Origin: JAPUME01 sp027294185 | GTDB taxonomy: Bacteria; Acidobacteriota; Terriglobia; UBA7540; JAPUME01 | Reading direction: 5' to 3' | Assembly (NCBI GenBank): GCA_963555835.3 | Contig: CAUVWZ020000002.1 | Location: 372,001 to 436,000 of the forward strand | DNA length: 64,000 nucleotides | Shown: piece by piece, positions 1 to 8,585 of the stretch | How positions within the stretch are numbered: position 1 is the stretch's first letter | How the letters are laid out: every line of letters begins with the position of its first letter | Translations under genes and position numbers: made by a program | Notes under the pieces: generated by a model | What the model was told of the DNA's origin: nothing | What the model saw: only the letters and a program-made list of their open reading frames with translations | Database searches by the model: none

Positions 1-1
1 G

Positions 2-631
2 GCGGGCTCACAGATCGTCGTCGTTATCGTGAACTCGCTCGAGGGTGAGCCGATTGAGAATGTTTCCCTCGATCTGGCCACGCGCTGGGGAATTGGGAGC
101 AAGGAGAGAGGAGACACGGGCGCCCTGCTGCTGCTGGCCATTCAGGACCGGCAGAACCGTATTGAAGTGGGTTATGGGTTGGAGCCGATTCTACCCGATG
201 GCAAAGTGGGGGCGATCCTGCGCGACATGCGTCCGCACCTTCAGGCGGGCGATTACGATTCGGCCATCATGCTGGGTTTCGGGGAGATGGCGGGTGTCGT
301 GGCACGCGAAAACCAGGTGACGCTCGGTTCTCCCATGCCGCAGCCGTCCGGCCGCTCGACGCGCCGCGGGCGAAGGAGTCCGTTGGGCGGGCTGGTACGG
401 TTGGTGTTTCTTATAGGCTTTATCTTTTTGCTCTCCCGTCCCCGTCGACGCAGGGCGGGGTGGCACGGCTCCGGCGTCGGTAGAGGTCTGGTCATGGGCG
501 GCCTGCTGGGCGCGATGCTCGGAGGCGGAATGCGGGGAGGCTTTGGGGGTGGCGGCGGGTTCAGCAGCGGTGGGTTCGGCGGATTTGGCGGGGGAGGATT
601 CGGCGGTGGCGGAGCCTCGGGCTCCTGGTGA
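2..631 (+). CDS. TPM-domain membrane protein (YgcG-like), 5' partial
   Basis: The reading frame is already open at base 2 (A-G-S-Q-I-V-V-V-I-V), so the start lies upstream and the GTG at 29 is internal. The visible part is the second half of a TPM domain: the ALLLLAIQDR strand, then the VGYGLEPILPDG turn that is typical of the family. A transmembrane segment follows at about residues 123-138 of the 29-based frame (LVRLVFLIGFIFLLS), and then a long Gly-Phe-Ser tail (GGFGGGGF repeats). TPM proteins are usually membrane anchored with the domain outside the cytoplasm; their biochemical role is poorly defined, and a phosphatase activity is reported only for plant members. A LemA gene lies two genes downstream, and LemA and TPM proteins commonly neighbour each other. 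The family call is secure; the function is not. Confidence 0.85.
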   Translation, partial: AGSQIVVVIVNSLEGEPIENVSLDLATRWGIGSKERGDTGALLLLAIQDRQNRIEVGYGLEPILPDGKVGAILRDMRPHLQAGDYDSAIMLGFGEMAGVVARENQVTLGSPMPQPSGRSTRRGRRSPLGGLVRLVFLIGFIFLLSRPRRRRAGWHGSGVGRGLVMGGLLGAMLGGGMRGGFGGGGGFSSGGFGGFGGGGFGGGGASGSW

Positions 632-657
632 AAAGTTCGAGCGGATAGGATGGCATT

Positions 658-1371
658 ATGGAAAAGGATAAGCTTCTGAATGAATTGGTGACGCGGCTGC
701 GGGGCGCATATGGGGACAAGTTGGTGAGCGTCGTCCTCTACGGGTCGGCGGCGAGCGGTGAGTTCCACAAGAAATTTTCCGACCTGAATGTGATGTGCGT
801 GTTGAAGCGGATCGGATTGGAGGAGCTGGAACTCTCGGGTGAGACGATTCGCTGGTGGCAGAAACAGAAACAACCGCCCCCGATGATGCTCTCCCGCGAA
901 GAGGTTGAGAACGCCCATGACGCCTTCCCCATCGAGTTTCTGGATATACAGCAGAACCACCGCATCCTGCACGGTGAAGACGTGGTGGCCGCGATCAAAG
1001 TTCACACTCAGCAGCATCGCCGCCAGGTGGAGCACGAGCTTCGCTCCGGACTGCTGCGCTTGCGGGAGCGCTACCTGGGCATACAGAAGGACAAGAAAGA
1101 TGTGGCGCAACTGATGCTCAATTCGCTGTCCACGTTTTCCACACTTTTCCGCCACGCCCTGATCCTGGCCGGGAAGACGGCCCCGGTAAAGAAGCGGGAA
1201 ATCTTCAAGGCGACAGCACAGCATTTTTCCATTTCCGCCGAACCTTTTGAGACGTTGCTTGCGACCCGCGAAGGCGTCCGTAAACTGGCAGACGGTGAAG
1301 TCAGACCCCTGTTTGAAACCTACCTCAGCCAGATTACCCGCATGGCCGAGGCCGTAGACAAACTGGCATAA
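658..1371 (+). CDS. Nucleotidyltransferase-fold protein
   Basis: 237 aa, with an ATG start 26 bases after the TPM gene. The N-terminal third (residues about 5-60) has the polymerase-beta-like nucleotidyltransferase signature: VVLYGSAASGEFHKKFSDLNVM, i.e. the GS motif followed by S-D-x-[DN]. The second metal-binding residue is Asn rather than Asp, as in a subfamily that reads SDxN. The remainder is helical and charged and resembles HEPN/substrate-binding extensions that accompany such domains, but I do not recognise a specific family. Family members transfer nucleotides to small molecules, RNA or proteins; substrate unknown here. Placement between TPM and LemA genes suggests co-transcription. 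Confidence 0.75.
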   Translation: MEKDKLLNELVTRLRGAYGDKLVSVVLYGSAASGEFHKKFSDLNVMCVLKRIGLEELELSGETIRWWQKQKQPPPMMLSREEVENAHDAFPIEFLDIQQNHRILHGEDVVAAIKVHTQQHRRQVEHELRSGLLRLRERYLGIQKDKKDVAQLMLNSLSTFSTLFRHALILAGKTAPVKKREIFKATAQHFSISAEPFETLLATREGVRKLADGEVRPLFETYLSQITRMAEAVDKLA

Positions 1372-1499
1372 GCGCTGCTGGACTCAGAGGTGAGTGTCCT
1401 CCCCCGCCGGATTGGCTTATACTAAGAAGGAGATTGCATCCATTTTTCTTTGTGCAATCGGTCCCGGCCCTGCGGGCTGGATGAGGAGTATTTCAGACG

Positions 1500-2081
1500 A
1501 TGAAGCCGCTTAAGATATTGGGCATTGTGGCCGCCGTATTGGTCCTGATCGTGATTATCGTGATCTCTTCGGTTGTGGGACGGCGGAATCAGATGGTCAC
1601 CATGCGCGAAGCCGTCCGGCAATCGTGGTCGCAGATTGACGTAGTTATCCAGCGCCGCTCCGACCTGGTGCCGAACCTGGTGGCGACGGTCAAGGGGATT
1701 GCGGCGCAGGAAAGGGAAGTCTTTTCGAACATTGCCGATGCCCGGGCGCGGCTGGCCGGCGCGCAGTCGCCAAGAGACCGAATGGCCGCAAACGACAGGC
1801 TGACCGGGGCGCTGGGACGTTTGCTGGTGATTGTTGAGAATTACCCGGTGCTGAAATCGAACGAAAACTTCCTGCGGCTGCAAGACGAGCTGGCCGGCAC
1901 GGAAAACCGCATCGCCGTCGAGCGCCGCCGCTACAATCAAAGCGTCCAGGCGTATAACACTTACATCCAACTGTTTCCCAACAACCTGGTGGCTTCCATG
2001 TCGGGATTTTCCCAGGAAGAGGGATATTTCGAAGCCGCGCCGGAAGCTCGTGAGGTCCCGGCGGTGCAATTCGCTCAGTAA
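1500..2081 (+). CDS. lemA: LemA family protein
   Basis: 193 aa, close to the usual LemA length. An N-terminal transmembrane segment (residues about 5-26, ILGIVAAVLVLIVIIVISSVV) is followed by the characteristic RRNQMVTMREAVRQSWSQIDVVIQRRSDLVPNLVATVKG block. A central helical region (ENYPVLKSNENFLRLQDELAGTENRIAVERRRYN) and the NTYIQLFPNNLVASMSGF stretch are also family hallmarks. LemA proteins are membrane-anchored with a long helical extracytoplasmic part; their molecular role is unknown, although they often sit beside TPM proteins as here. GATGAGGAG about 15 bases upstream of the ATG is a plausible ribosome binding site. Confidence 0.95.
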   Translation: MKPLKILGIVAAVLVLIVIIVISSVVGRRNQMVTMREAVRQSWSQIDVVIQRRSDLVPNLVATVKGIAAQEREVFSNIADARARLAGAQSPRDRMAANDRLTGALGRLLVIVENYPVLKSNENFLRLQDELAGTENRIAVERRRYNQSVQAYNTYIQLFPNNLVASMSGFSQEEGYFEAAPEAREVPAVQFAQ

Positions 2082-2125
2082 GGCCGGAGCGGGCGGCCGC
2101 TTATGAACTTTTGCAGGAGAGATTA

Positions 2126-2662
2126 ATGCTCAGGAAGACGCTTCTTGTACTGATCTTCTTAAGCTGGGCGCCGATGCTTTCGGGGCAGAGTGATGCCACA
2201 AAGAAAGAATCGGACATCTACAATTTCCTTCGCCTGAATGAAAATTATTGCACGGGAGGGCAGCCGAAAGTCGAGGAGTTAGCCACACTGAAGGCAACCG
2301 GGACACGAGCCATCGTGAACCTGAGACGCCCCTCCGAGTTCGACGAGGCCGCCGAGGTTGCCGGAGCCCGGCGCCTGGGACTCCGCTATTACAATATCCC
2401 GGTCAACTCCCGCGCTTTTCAAGACGAGCAAGTTGAGCAGTTTCTCGAAATCCTTGAGGATGCGGAGAACCTTCCGGTTTTCATCCACTGCGGCTCGGCA
2501 AGTCGCGTGGGAGGTTTCTGGATGATTCGGCGCGTCCTGGTGGACGGCTGGAGCATCGAGAAAGCCGAAGCCGAAGCCCTGCGTGTCGGCATGAGATCTC
2601 CTTCGGTCAAGGAATTCGCCCGCAGCTACATTGAACGCCACATGAAAGGTGAGGGCAAGTAA
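2126..2662 (+). CDS. Secreted dual-specificity-phosphatase-like protein (DUF442/BLH type)
   Basis: 178 aa. I prefer the ATG at 2126 because AGGAGA (2115-2120) sits just upstream; the frame is open further 5' from a TTG at 2111. A signal peptide (KTLLVLIFLSWAPMLSGQ) predicts export. The mature part starts with YNFLRLNENYCTGGQP, a form of the 'tgGQP' entry motif of DUF442 phosphatases, then AIVNLRRPSEFDE, and ends in HCGSASRVGGFW. The catalytic loop is C-x4-R, as in the DUF442/beta-lactamase-hydrolase-like branch rather than the C-x5-R of classical tyrosine phosphatases. The general acid and substrate are not obvious. Role inferred: periplasmic phosphatase or sulfur-related enzyme. Confidence 0.75.
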   Translation: MLRKTLLVLIFLSWAPMLSGQSDATKKESDIYNFLRLNENYCTGGQPKVEELATLKATGTRAIVNLRRPSEFDEAAEVAGARRLGLRYYNIPVNSRAFQDEQVEQFLEILEDAENLPVFIHCGSASRVGGFWMIRRVLVDGWSIEKAEAEALRVGMRSPSVKEFARSYIERHMKGEGK

Positions 2663-2687
2663 CCGTTAAGCCTTTCTGGAGCCGCCG

Positions 2688-3413
2688 GTGGTCTACTACC
2701 GCTATCAACAACCGACCATTCGCTTTGGGCCTGAGCTGACGCCCATCGTCAAGCTGCTGATGATCGCGAACGGCTCGATTTTTGTTATCACCTACCTGTT
2801 GGCCGCCCTGGCCGATATCTACGTTGTGGCCTGGCTGGGACTGCGCCCCTACGACGTCACCCGCTCGCTTCATATCTGGCAACTGGGAACCTACATGTTC
2901 CTGCACGGGGGGTTCTTTCACATCCTGTTCAATATGTTCGCGCTCTGGATGTTCGGCTCCGATCTTGAAAAGAGTTGGGGCTCAGAGAAGTTTCTCTTCT
3001 ACTATTTTCTGACCGGAATCGGAGCGGGCCTGTGTGATGTCCTGGTGCACCCGTCGGCGACCAGTGTCACCATCGGGGCATCGGGGGCGGTTTACGGGCT
3101 GCTGCTGGCTTTCGGGATGACCTATCCTGACCGGCCCATCCTGATTTACTTCGTGATTCCCATCAAGGCGAAGTATTTCGTGATGATTATCGGCGGGATT
3201 GCTTTCCTCAGCGCCGTGGGGTCCTCCGGCTCGGGCATCAGCCATATCGCCCACCTGGGAGGGATGATCTTCGGCTATCTCTATCTGCGGCGGGGCACGC
3301 TTTTCCGTAGCCGGCTGCGGTACCACGAATGGAGAGAAGCACGGCGAAGAAAGAAGTTCAAAGTGTATATGGAAAAAATCAGCCGCGAGGACCCGGACCG
3401 CTGGGTCAACTGA
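2688..3413 (+). CDS. Rhomboid-family intramembrane serine protease
   Basis: 241 aa from a GTG start 25 bases after the preceding gene; a weak TCTGGAG serves as ribosome binding site. About six hydrophobic segments. Rhomboid motifs are complete: HGGFFHILFNM (H73, H78, N82), the nucleophile in IGASGAVYG (Ser132 in G-A-S-G) and the His partner in SHIAHLGG (His189). The short basic C-terminal tail (RRKKFKVYMEKISREDPDRWV) is as in bacterial rhomboids. Rhomboids cleave transmembrane substrates inside the bilayer; the substrate here is unknown. Active-site completeness argues for a working protease rather than an iRhom-like pseudoprotease. Confidence 0.93.
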   Translation: MVYYRYQQPTIRFGPELTPIVKLLMIANGSIFVITYLLAALADIYVVAWLGLRPYDVTRSLHIWQLGTYMFLHGGFFHILFNMFALWMFGSDLEKSWGSEKFLFYYFLTGIGAGLCDVLVHPSATSVTIGASGAVYGLLLAFGMTYPDRPILIYFVIPIKAKYFVMIIGGIAFLSAVGSSGSGISHIAHLGGMIFGYLYLRRGTLFRSRLRYHEWREARRRKKFKVYMEKISREDPDRWVN

Positions 3414-3680
3414 TTTTCCTGCCTGTCGTTAACCGCCCGACATTTCCTATCGACATTTGACATTCGATATTCGATACCGTTCGCCCCGGCACGGGTGTTA
3501 CTTCACTTCGATAAATTCTGAGAGGTCGACCGAAATCGGATGCAATCATCCTCCGGGAATCTCAAAGCGCGCTGCCCATCGAGGTGGGGATTCCAGCCGG
3601 CCTCTACGCTTTGACGGAACCCGGCTGCGGCAAGTTAACAGGGTGCGGGCCCCGCCCCGCTCCATCGATCTCCATAGGAA
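3414..3680. other. Intergenic region between convergent rhomboid and galT genes
   Basis: 267 bases between convergent genes. It contains a short imperfect direct repeat (CGACATTTGACATTCGATATTCGATA, around 3450-3476) but no coding signal I would trust, and no clear hairpin plus T-run terminator. Confidence 0.5.
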
Positions 3681-4733
3681 TTATTTAGAACGATCTTGAG
3701 GGTCCGGGGTGGAGGCAGGGTAGACGAGCGAGGCGAGATCGGCTTCGCGAAGAAGTTCAGCCGAAGTTTCGGGAGGCATGGGATTGATATAGAACCCCGT
3801 GCCCCATTCGAAGCCCGCCACTCGCGTCAGCTTGGGCATGAGTTCCAGGTGCCAGTGATAATATTCGTTGTTCGATTCCTGGTGCGGCGAAGAGTGAAGG
3901 ACGAAGTTGTATGGCGGATGGTCGAGCACGGCATCCACGCGCATGAGCATGTCCTTGAGCAACGGCGCCAGGTTCTCAATCTGGCGCGGCGTGGACTGTT
4001 CGTAGTTCGAGGTATGTTCTTTCGGCAGAATCCACGATTCAAAGGGAAACCGCGGCGCATAGGGAGTGACGGCCAGCAGGTCGTCATTTTCGGCGATCAC
4101 GCGGACTTTACTCTCTTGCTCCTGGCGGATGATATCGCAGTAGACACAACGCTCCTTGTACTGGTAGTAGGTGCGGGCGCCGTTCATCTCTTCCCGAACC
4201 AGCTTGGGACGAATCGGCAGAGCGATCAGTTGCGAGTGAGAGTGTTCCAACGATGCCCCGGCGGCTTCGCCGTGGTTCTTGAAAATCAGAACATAGCGGA
4301 ATCGCGGGTCCTGAATAAGGTCGAGGATACGTTCCCGGTATGCGGAGAGCACATTCCGGATTTCCAAATTCGAGAGCTGCGCCAGCGTTTTCTGGTGGTC
4401 CGGGGTTTCAATGATCACCTCATGAGCGCCCACGCCGTTCATGCGGTCGTAGAGTCCTTCGCCTTCGCGACCCAGGGAGCCTTCTATGCGCAGGGCGGGG
4501 AATTTGTTGGGGACCACGCGCAGGGTCCAGCCCGGCTCGTTGGGAGCCGTGCCGTTCCGCCCGTAGGCGAGCACCTCCTCCGGCGTCTTCGACTCATTGC
4601 CCAAATCAAAAGGGCAAAACGCCATACCGCGAATGACGACTTTTTCATGCTTGAAGTCATTCGGGCGCATGGCCCGTTCGGTGGAAATGATGACCCACCG
4701 ACCCGTGATGGGGTCTTTCCTTAAATCCGGCAA
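3681..4733 (-). CDS. galT: Galactose-1-phosphate uridylyltransferase
   Basis: 350 aa from a TTG start with an AGAGGAG ribosome binding site seven bases upstream on the minus strand. It catalyses UDP-glucose + galactose-1-phosphate exchange in the Leloir pathway. Evidence: N-terminal MPDLRKDPITGRWVIIS, then VVPNKFPAL, VGAHEVIIETPDH, and the active-site LEHSHSQ (His164-Ser-His166-Ser-Gln168) with the catalytic second His. C-terminal YNFVLHSSP and YYHWHLELMPKL are also diagnostic. One oddity: the zinc-binding pair normally read as C-P-x-C is CPFD here, so the second Cys is Asp. No other gal gene is nearby; it is last in a minus-strand run after the yraN gene. Confidence 0.95.
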   Translation of the reverse strand: MPDLRKDPITGRWVIISTERAMRPNDFKHEKVVIRGMAFCPFDLGNESKTPEEVLAYGRNGTAPNEPGWTLRVVPNKFPALRIEGSLGREGEGLYDRMNGVGAHEVIIETPDHQKTLAQLSNLEIRNVLSAYRERILDLIQDPRFRYVLIFKNHGEAAGASLEHSHSQLIALPIRPKLVREEMNGARTYYQYKERCVYCDIIRQEQESKVRVIAENDDLLAVTPYAPRFPFESWILPKEHTSNYEQSTPRQIENLAPLLKDMLMRVDAVLDHPPYNFVLHSSPHQESNNEYYHWHLELMPKLTRVAGFEWGTGFYINPMPPETSAELLREADLASLVYPASTPDPQDRSK

Positions 4734-4874
4734 CCTTGGACTCCTCTCAGCGAATCCTTCTCTTGTTTCCTCCTCGGGGCGCGTTCGCCTGACCGGCCCG
4801 AGGTTGACCCTAAAGCCTTACAGTCTGACCATTCCCGTCGAATGTTGTCAACAAATAATCCGGCCCCTTTCCCC

Positions 4875-5339
4875 TCAGGAGGGCCGGCAAGCATCTTTGC
4901 TCAACCGGAGCCGAAGACCGCTCGCGGGTTCCCAGTACAGGGTGACCACATCAAAGCGGTAGCTCGTATCGTCCAAATTGTTTTGGCGTAAGTACTGCCG
5001 GGCCGTGCGCACGATTTTCTGCCTCTTCAGCCCCGTCACAGCCTCTTCCGGTTCTCCGCCCTCGAGAGAGGTTCGAGTTTTCACCTCCACGAAGGCGAGA
5101 ACGGGGCCGTCCCAGCCGATCAGGTCCAATTCGCCCACATTGTGGCGAGCGCGATGATTCCGGGCCACGATGATGTAACCCGCCTGCCGGAGGTACCAAT
5201 ACGCGAGTGTTTCCCCTCGATGTCCCGTTTGGAGGGTTGCGTCTTTATTTGCAGGCGCCCCTTCACGACGCAAGAGCTCGACTCGCTTGCGCTCCTTCCA
5301 AACCAGCGCGTGGTAGATCAGTCGGGGCAACCAGCTCAT
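4875..5339 (-). CDS. YraN/UPF0102 family endonuclease-like protein
   Basis: 154 aa, family-typical apart from an N-terminal extension of about 35 residues (MSWLPRLIYHALVWKERKRVELL). The restriction-endonuclease-like core is clear: GETLAYWYLRQAGY, then RNHRARHNVGELDLIGWDGPVLAFVEVKTRT, which gives the E...D...E-x-K metal-binding pattern, and QKIVRTARQYL. Family members are predicted nucleases of unknown role. The gene lies 20 bases after the aminotransferase gene and probably shares its transcript. Confidence 0.9.
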   Translation of the reverse strand: MSWLPRLIYHALVWKERKRVELLRREGAPANKDATLQTGHRGETLAYWYLRQAGYIIVARNHRARHNVGELDLIGWDGPVLAFVEVKTRTSLEGGEPEEAVTGLKRQKIVRTARQYLRQNNLDDTSYRFDVVTLYWEPASGLRLRLSKDACRPS

Positions 5340-5359
5340 AGGGGTTCTCCTAGAGGGGT

Positions 5360-6703
5360 CTAGCTTGTCTTCTCCACCTCGAAGAGTGCTTCATCCAGAA
5401 TCTTGAGTGCCGCGTCGATCTGCTCGGATTCGATCATCAGGGGCGGTATCAGACGCAGAGTGCTCTCGCCGCAGCCGAGCAGCAAGAGTCCCCGCTCGAA
5501 GGCCTTTTGAAGAATTCGGGTTTGGGCTTCTCGATGAGGTTCCTTGGTTGCCTTGTCTCTTACCAGCTCAACGCCGACCATCAGTCCCTTTCCTCGCACG
5601 TCGCCGACGATCCGGTGCTTCTGTGGCCAATCCGAAAGGGATTTCATTAAATAATCCCCCAGCGAGGCTGCCCGCGAGAGGTAGGTTTCCTCCACCAGGC
5701 GAATGGTCTCCCAGGCCGCAGCGCAGGCCACCGGGTTCCCTCCGAAAGTGGAGGCATGAGCCCCTTCCGTCCAATCCATCAATTCGGCTCGAGCCACAAT
5801 GGCGCTCAGGGGCATGCCGGATGCAAGGCCCTTGGAGGTTACCAGAATGTCGGGAACCACATTCGAGTGTTCACAGGCCCACATCTTTCCGGTTCGACCT
5901 ACGCCGCTTTGAATCTCATCCAGAACCAGAAGGATGCCGTGCCGGTCCGCCAACTCGCGCAGCCCCGGCAGAAAATTGGGCGGTGGGACGACGTATCCTC
6001 CTTCGCCCAGAATCGGTTCGACGATAATGGCAGCGACTTCGTTTGCAGCAACCACTCCTTTGAAAAGACCCTTCTCGATGGCGTCCAGGCACGTGCAGGC
6101 CTGCGCACATTCGCTCTGAGAGTGGCCTGAGGGACAACGGTAGGGGTTCGGGTAGGGGACGTGAAACACACCGGGCAGGAAGGGGCCGAAGCGTTCCCGC
6201 TGCACCGCTTTGCTCGAGGTCAGCGAAAGCGAGCCGTAGGTGCGGCCGTGAAAACATCCCTGAAAGGCGATGAAGTTCTTGCGCCCCGTGTGCCAGCGGG
6301 CGAGCTTCAGCGCGGCTTCAACGGCTTCAGTGCCCGAGTTTCCGAAGTAGACCTTCTTGGGCCCTTCGCCGGGCGTGATGGCACATAGCTTCTCCGCCAG
6401 CCGGGTTGTGAGGGGTGTGGGAAAGTCGGCCGTCGGAACGTGGATCATCAATTCGCTCTGGCGGCGGATGGCTCTGACCACATCAGGGTGGCAGTGGCCG
6501 GTTGCGGCTACGCCGATGCCGGCGCAGAAGTCCAGGAACCAGTTCCCGTCCACATCCTCCATCAACGCCCCTCGGCCTTGCCGGGCCACGAAAGGATAAT
6601 CGCGGGAGTAGGACGGGGAGAGAACTTTCCGGTCGCGCTCCAGAACTTTCCGGGCTTCCGGGCCGGGAAGGGAAGTCCGAATCTCGGGTAATTTCGGTGG
6701 CAT
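5360..6703 (-). CDS. Class III PLP-dependent aminotransferase (acetylornithine/GABA type)
   Basis: 447 aa from the ATG at 6703, chosen because AAGGAGG lies immediately upstream; the frame is open further but without a ribosome site. Motifs: GNWFLDFCAGIGVAATGHCHPDV, YFGNSGTEAVEAALKLAR (phosphate cup), FQGCFHGRTYGSL, the Asp of LVLDEIQSGVGRTG that holds the pyridine nitrogen, and the PLP lysine in LVTSKGLASGMPLSAI. The Cys-rich insertion YRCPSGHSQSECAQACTC is a mark of the branch annotated as 'acetylornithine aminotransferase family' that includes archaeal omega-aminotransferases and amino acid racemases. Likely substrates are omega-amino acids such as GABA or an amino acid for racemisation; this cannot be decided from sequence alone. 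Confidence 0.9.
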   Translation of the reverse strand: MPPKLPEIRTSLPGPEARKVLERDRKVLSPSYSRDYPFVARQGRGALMEDVDGNWFLDFCAGIGVAATGHCHPDVVRAIRRQSELMIHVPTADFPTPLTTRLAEKLCAITPGEGPKKVYFGNSGTEAVEAALKLARWHTGRKNFIAFQGCFHGRTYGSLSLTSSKAVQRERFGPFLPGVFHVPYPNPYRCPSGHSQSECAQACTCLDAIEKGLFKGVVAANEVAAIIVEPILGEGGYVVPPPNFLPGLRELADRHGILLVLDEIQSGVGRTGKMWACEHSNVVPDILVTSKGLASGMPLSAIVARAELMDWTEGAHASTFGGNPVACAAAWETIRLVEETYLSRAASLGDYLMKSLSDWPQKHRIVGDVRGKGLMVGVELVRDKATKEPHREAQTRILQKAFERGLLLLGCGESTLRLIPPLMIESEQIDAALKILDEALFEVEKTS

Positions 6704-6871
6704 GGACCTCCTTGCGTTTAAGAGGAGCCGAGCGCGGGCGGCAGAGAGCCTCTGATGGAATGGTTCGGCAAATCCTGAAGAAACTCGAGTCTGGATTGGA
6801 TTCCTGTGAGGTGGCGGACAAGAAGGGTGGACACTGCCCGGGAACATCGGCGGATTATTGGCGTTTCCATT

Positions 6872-8404
6872 TTATTTTCGTTTCCATCGGGTACCCGCCT
6901 TGGTGTCTTCGATGAAGATTCCCGCCTGGTCCAGAACCTTCCGGACCTCATCGGCTCTGGCAAAGTCGCGGGCGCGGCGCGCCTGCTCGCGCTCCTCGAT
7001 TCGAGACTCAATCTCTGAATCGCTGAGGGTTTCGTGCCTCAGGGTGAGTGGAGTGCCTTGTCCAAGCTCGACGACACCCCTTGTGGCACGTCTGGGAACA
7101 GAAATTCTTTCAGGGAATACTTGTTGGCCCGGTGGCAATTCTTGGTTAACGCCCGACTCTTTGAGTTTTTCGTAATCGTCGTCGGGGAGCGCGCCGAAGA
7201 TGCGGTCCCAGACTTCGAGCATCTCCAGGCAGGCTTTGATATTTCCCTGTTGAAAACGACTTTCGTCCATGGCCGTGTTTCCGTCGCGCACAAGATCAAA
7301 CACGGCGGCGAATGCGCGGGCCGTGTTCAAATCGTCGTCCATGGCCTCTTCGAATTTCTGTTTCGCCTCCGTCACTCGGCGGTTCAGGTCGGGATCTTCG
7401 CCGGGAGCGAAGGTTTCCTTCTGCAAACGGTATTGAAAATTCCGCAATCGTTCCAGGGATTGCTGCGCCTGATGGAGCGCGTCGAAGGTGAAGTTCAACT
7501 GCTTCCGATGAGGCACCGACGCCAGCAGGTAGCGAATCGCGCTCGGCTTGGAGCCGTTCTTCAGCAGGTCGCGCAGGGTGAAGAAATTCCCCGCAGACTT
7601 GGCCATCTTCTTTCCTTCCACCAGAAGATGCTCGACGTGCACCCAGGTGCGGACGAAAGGCTTGCCGGTGAGACTCTCGCTTTGGGCGATTTCATTCTCA
7701 TGGTGAGGGAAAATCAGATCCGTGCCCCCGGCATGGATGTCAAAACTCTCCCCCAGGTATTTCATCGACATGACGGAGCATTCAAGATGCCAGCCCGGAC
7801 GTCCGCATCCAAAGGAGGTGTCCCAGCAGGGCTCGCCGGGCTTCGATGCCTTCCAGAGGACGAAGTCGCGCACGTCGTCCTTTTCGTATTCGTCCTGGTC
7901 CACCCGTGCTCCCGCTTTCATGCCGGACAGGTCGATTCGAGAAAGGCGTCCGTAGGCAGGGAAGCTTGAAATCCGAAAATAGGTGGAGTTGTCGCTGTGG
8001 TAGGCGTGGCCTTGCGCCACCAATCCTTCGACCATTTTGGCCATGTCGTCGATGTGGTCTGTGGCGCGCACCACCGTTTCAGGGGTTTCGATATTCAGCA
8101 GGCGGCAATCCACCTGAAAGGCTTCGATAAACTTTTCGGTGTAGGCCCGCAGTTCGAGTCCCGCCTGCTGAGCGTTGCGGATGGTCTTGTCATCGACGTC
8201 GGTGTAGTTCATGACGTGCTTCAGCCGGAAACCTTTGTATTTCAGATACCTGCCAAGGATGTCCAGAGAGACGAAGGTGCGGAAGTTGCCGAGATGGGCA
8301 TATTCGTAGACGGTCGGCCCGCAGGTGTACATGCGGACCTGACCTGCCTGGAGGGGCGAGAAAGGTTCTTTCCTGGCCGTTAGAGTGTTGTAAAAGCACA
8401 ACAT
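6872..8404 (-). CDS. cysS: Cysteinyl-tRNA synthetase
   Basis: About 510 aa from ATG at 8404; a GTG seven codons upstream (8425) is an alternative without better ribosome signals. It charges tRNA-Cys in the cytoplasm. Class I signatures: zinc-binding Cys in YTCGPTVYEYAHLGNF, where HLGN is the HIGH motif, FGCGRPGWHLECSVMSMKYLG and FPHHENEIAQSE (zinc and cysteine recognition), and KKMAKSAGNFF, the KMSKS loop written KMAKS. The C-terminal DALR-type and anticodon-binding regions are present. It leads a minus-strand run with the aminotransferase, yraN and galT, though gaps of 168 and 141 bases allow internal promoters. Confidence 0.97.
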   Translation of the reverse strand: MLCFYNTLTARKEPFSPLQAGQVRMYTCGPTVYEYAHLGNFRTFVSLDILGRYLKYKGFRLKHVMNYTDVDDKTIRNAQQAGLELRAYTEKFIEAFQVDCRLLNIETPETVVRATDHIDDMAKMVEGLVAQGHAYHSDNSTYFRISSFPAYGRLSRIDLSGMKAGARVDQDEYEKDDVRDFVLWKASKPGEPCWDTSFGCGRPGWHLECSVMSMKYLGESFDIHAGGTDLIFPHHENEIAQSESLTGKPFVRTWVHVEHLLVEGKKMAKSAGNFFTLRDLLKNGSKPSAIRYLLASVPHRKQLNFTFDALHQAQQSLERLRNFQYRLQKETFAPGEDPDLNRRVTEAKQKFEEAMDDDLNTARAFAAVFDLVRDGNTAMDESRFQQGNIKACLEMLEVWDRIFGALPDDDYEKLKESGVNQELPPGQQVFPERISVPRRATRGVVELGQGTPLTLRHETLSDSEIESRIEEREQARRARDFARADEVRKVLDQAGIFIEDTKAGTRWKRK

Positions 8405-8585
8405 AAGGTTTCTGGCCTCAACCACAAAAATCTTAGCATACTATGGGTTCGCCAGGGGCAATTCAAGGTTCGAGAGAGGCGCCGTTTGGCTGCACTTGCC
8501 TGCCGGGGCCGGTTATGACAAAATAGTCTGATTCGTTCCCCGCGCAGAAATAACGCGGACCGAAGCCGGTTTGACCGGGGAGGAA

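Noticed and set aside
253..1224. Long minus-strand reading frame rich in polyproline
   Set aside because: It is the antisense of the Gly-rich TPM tail and the nucleotidyltransferase gene, both of which have real protein motifs.
3696..4724. 343-codon open frame opposite galT
   Set aside because: Antisense of a well-conserved enzyme; its translation has no domain and reflects high third-position GC.
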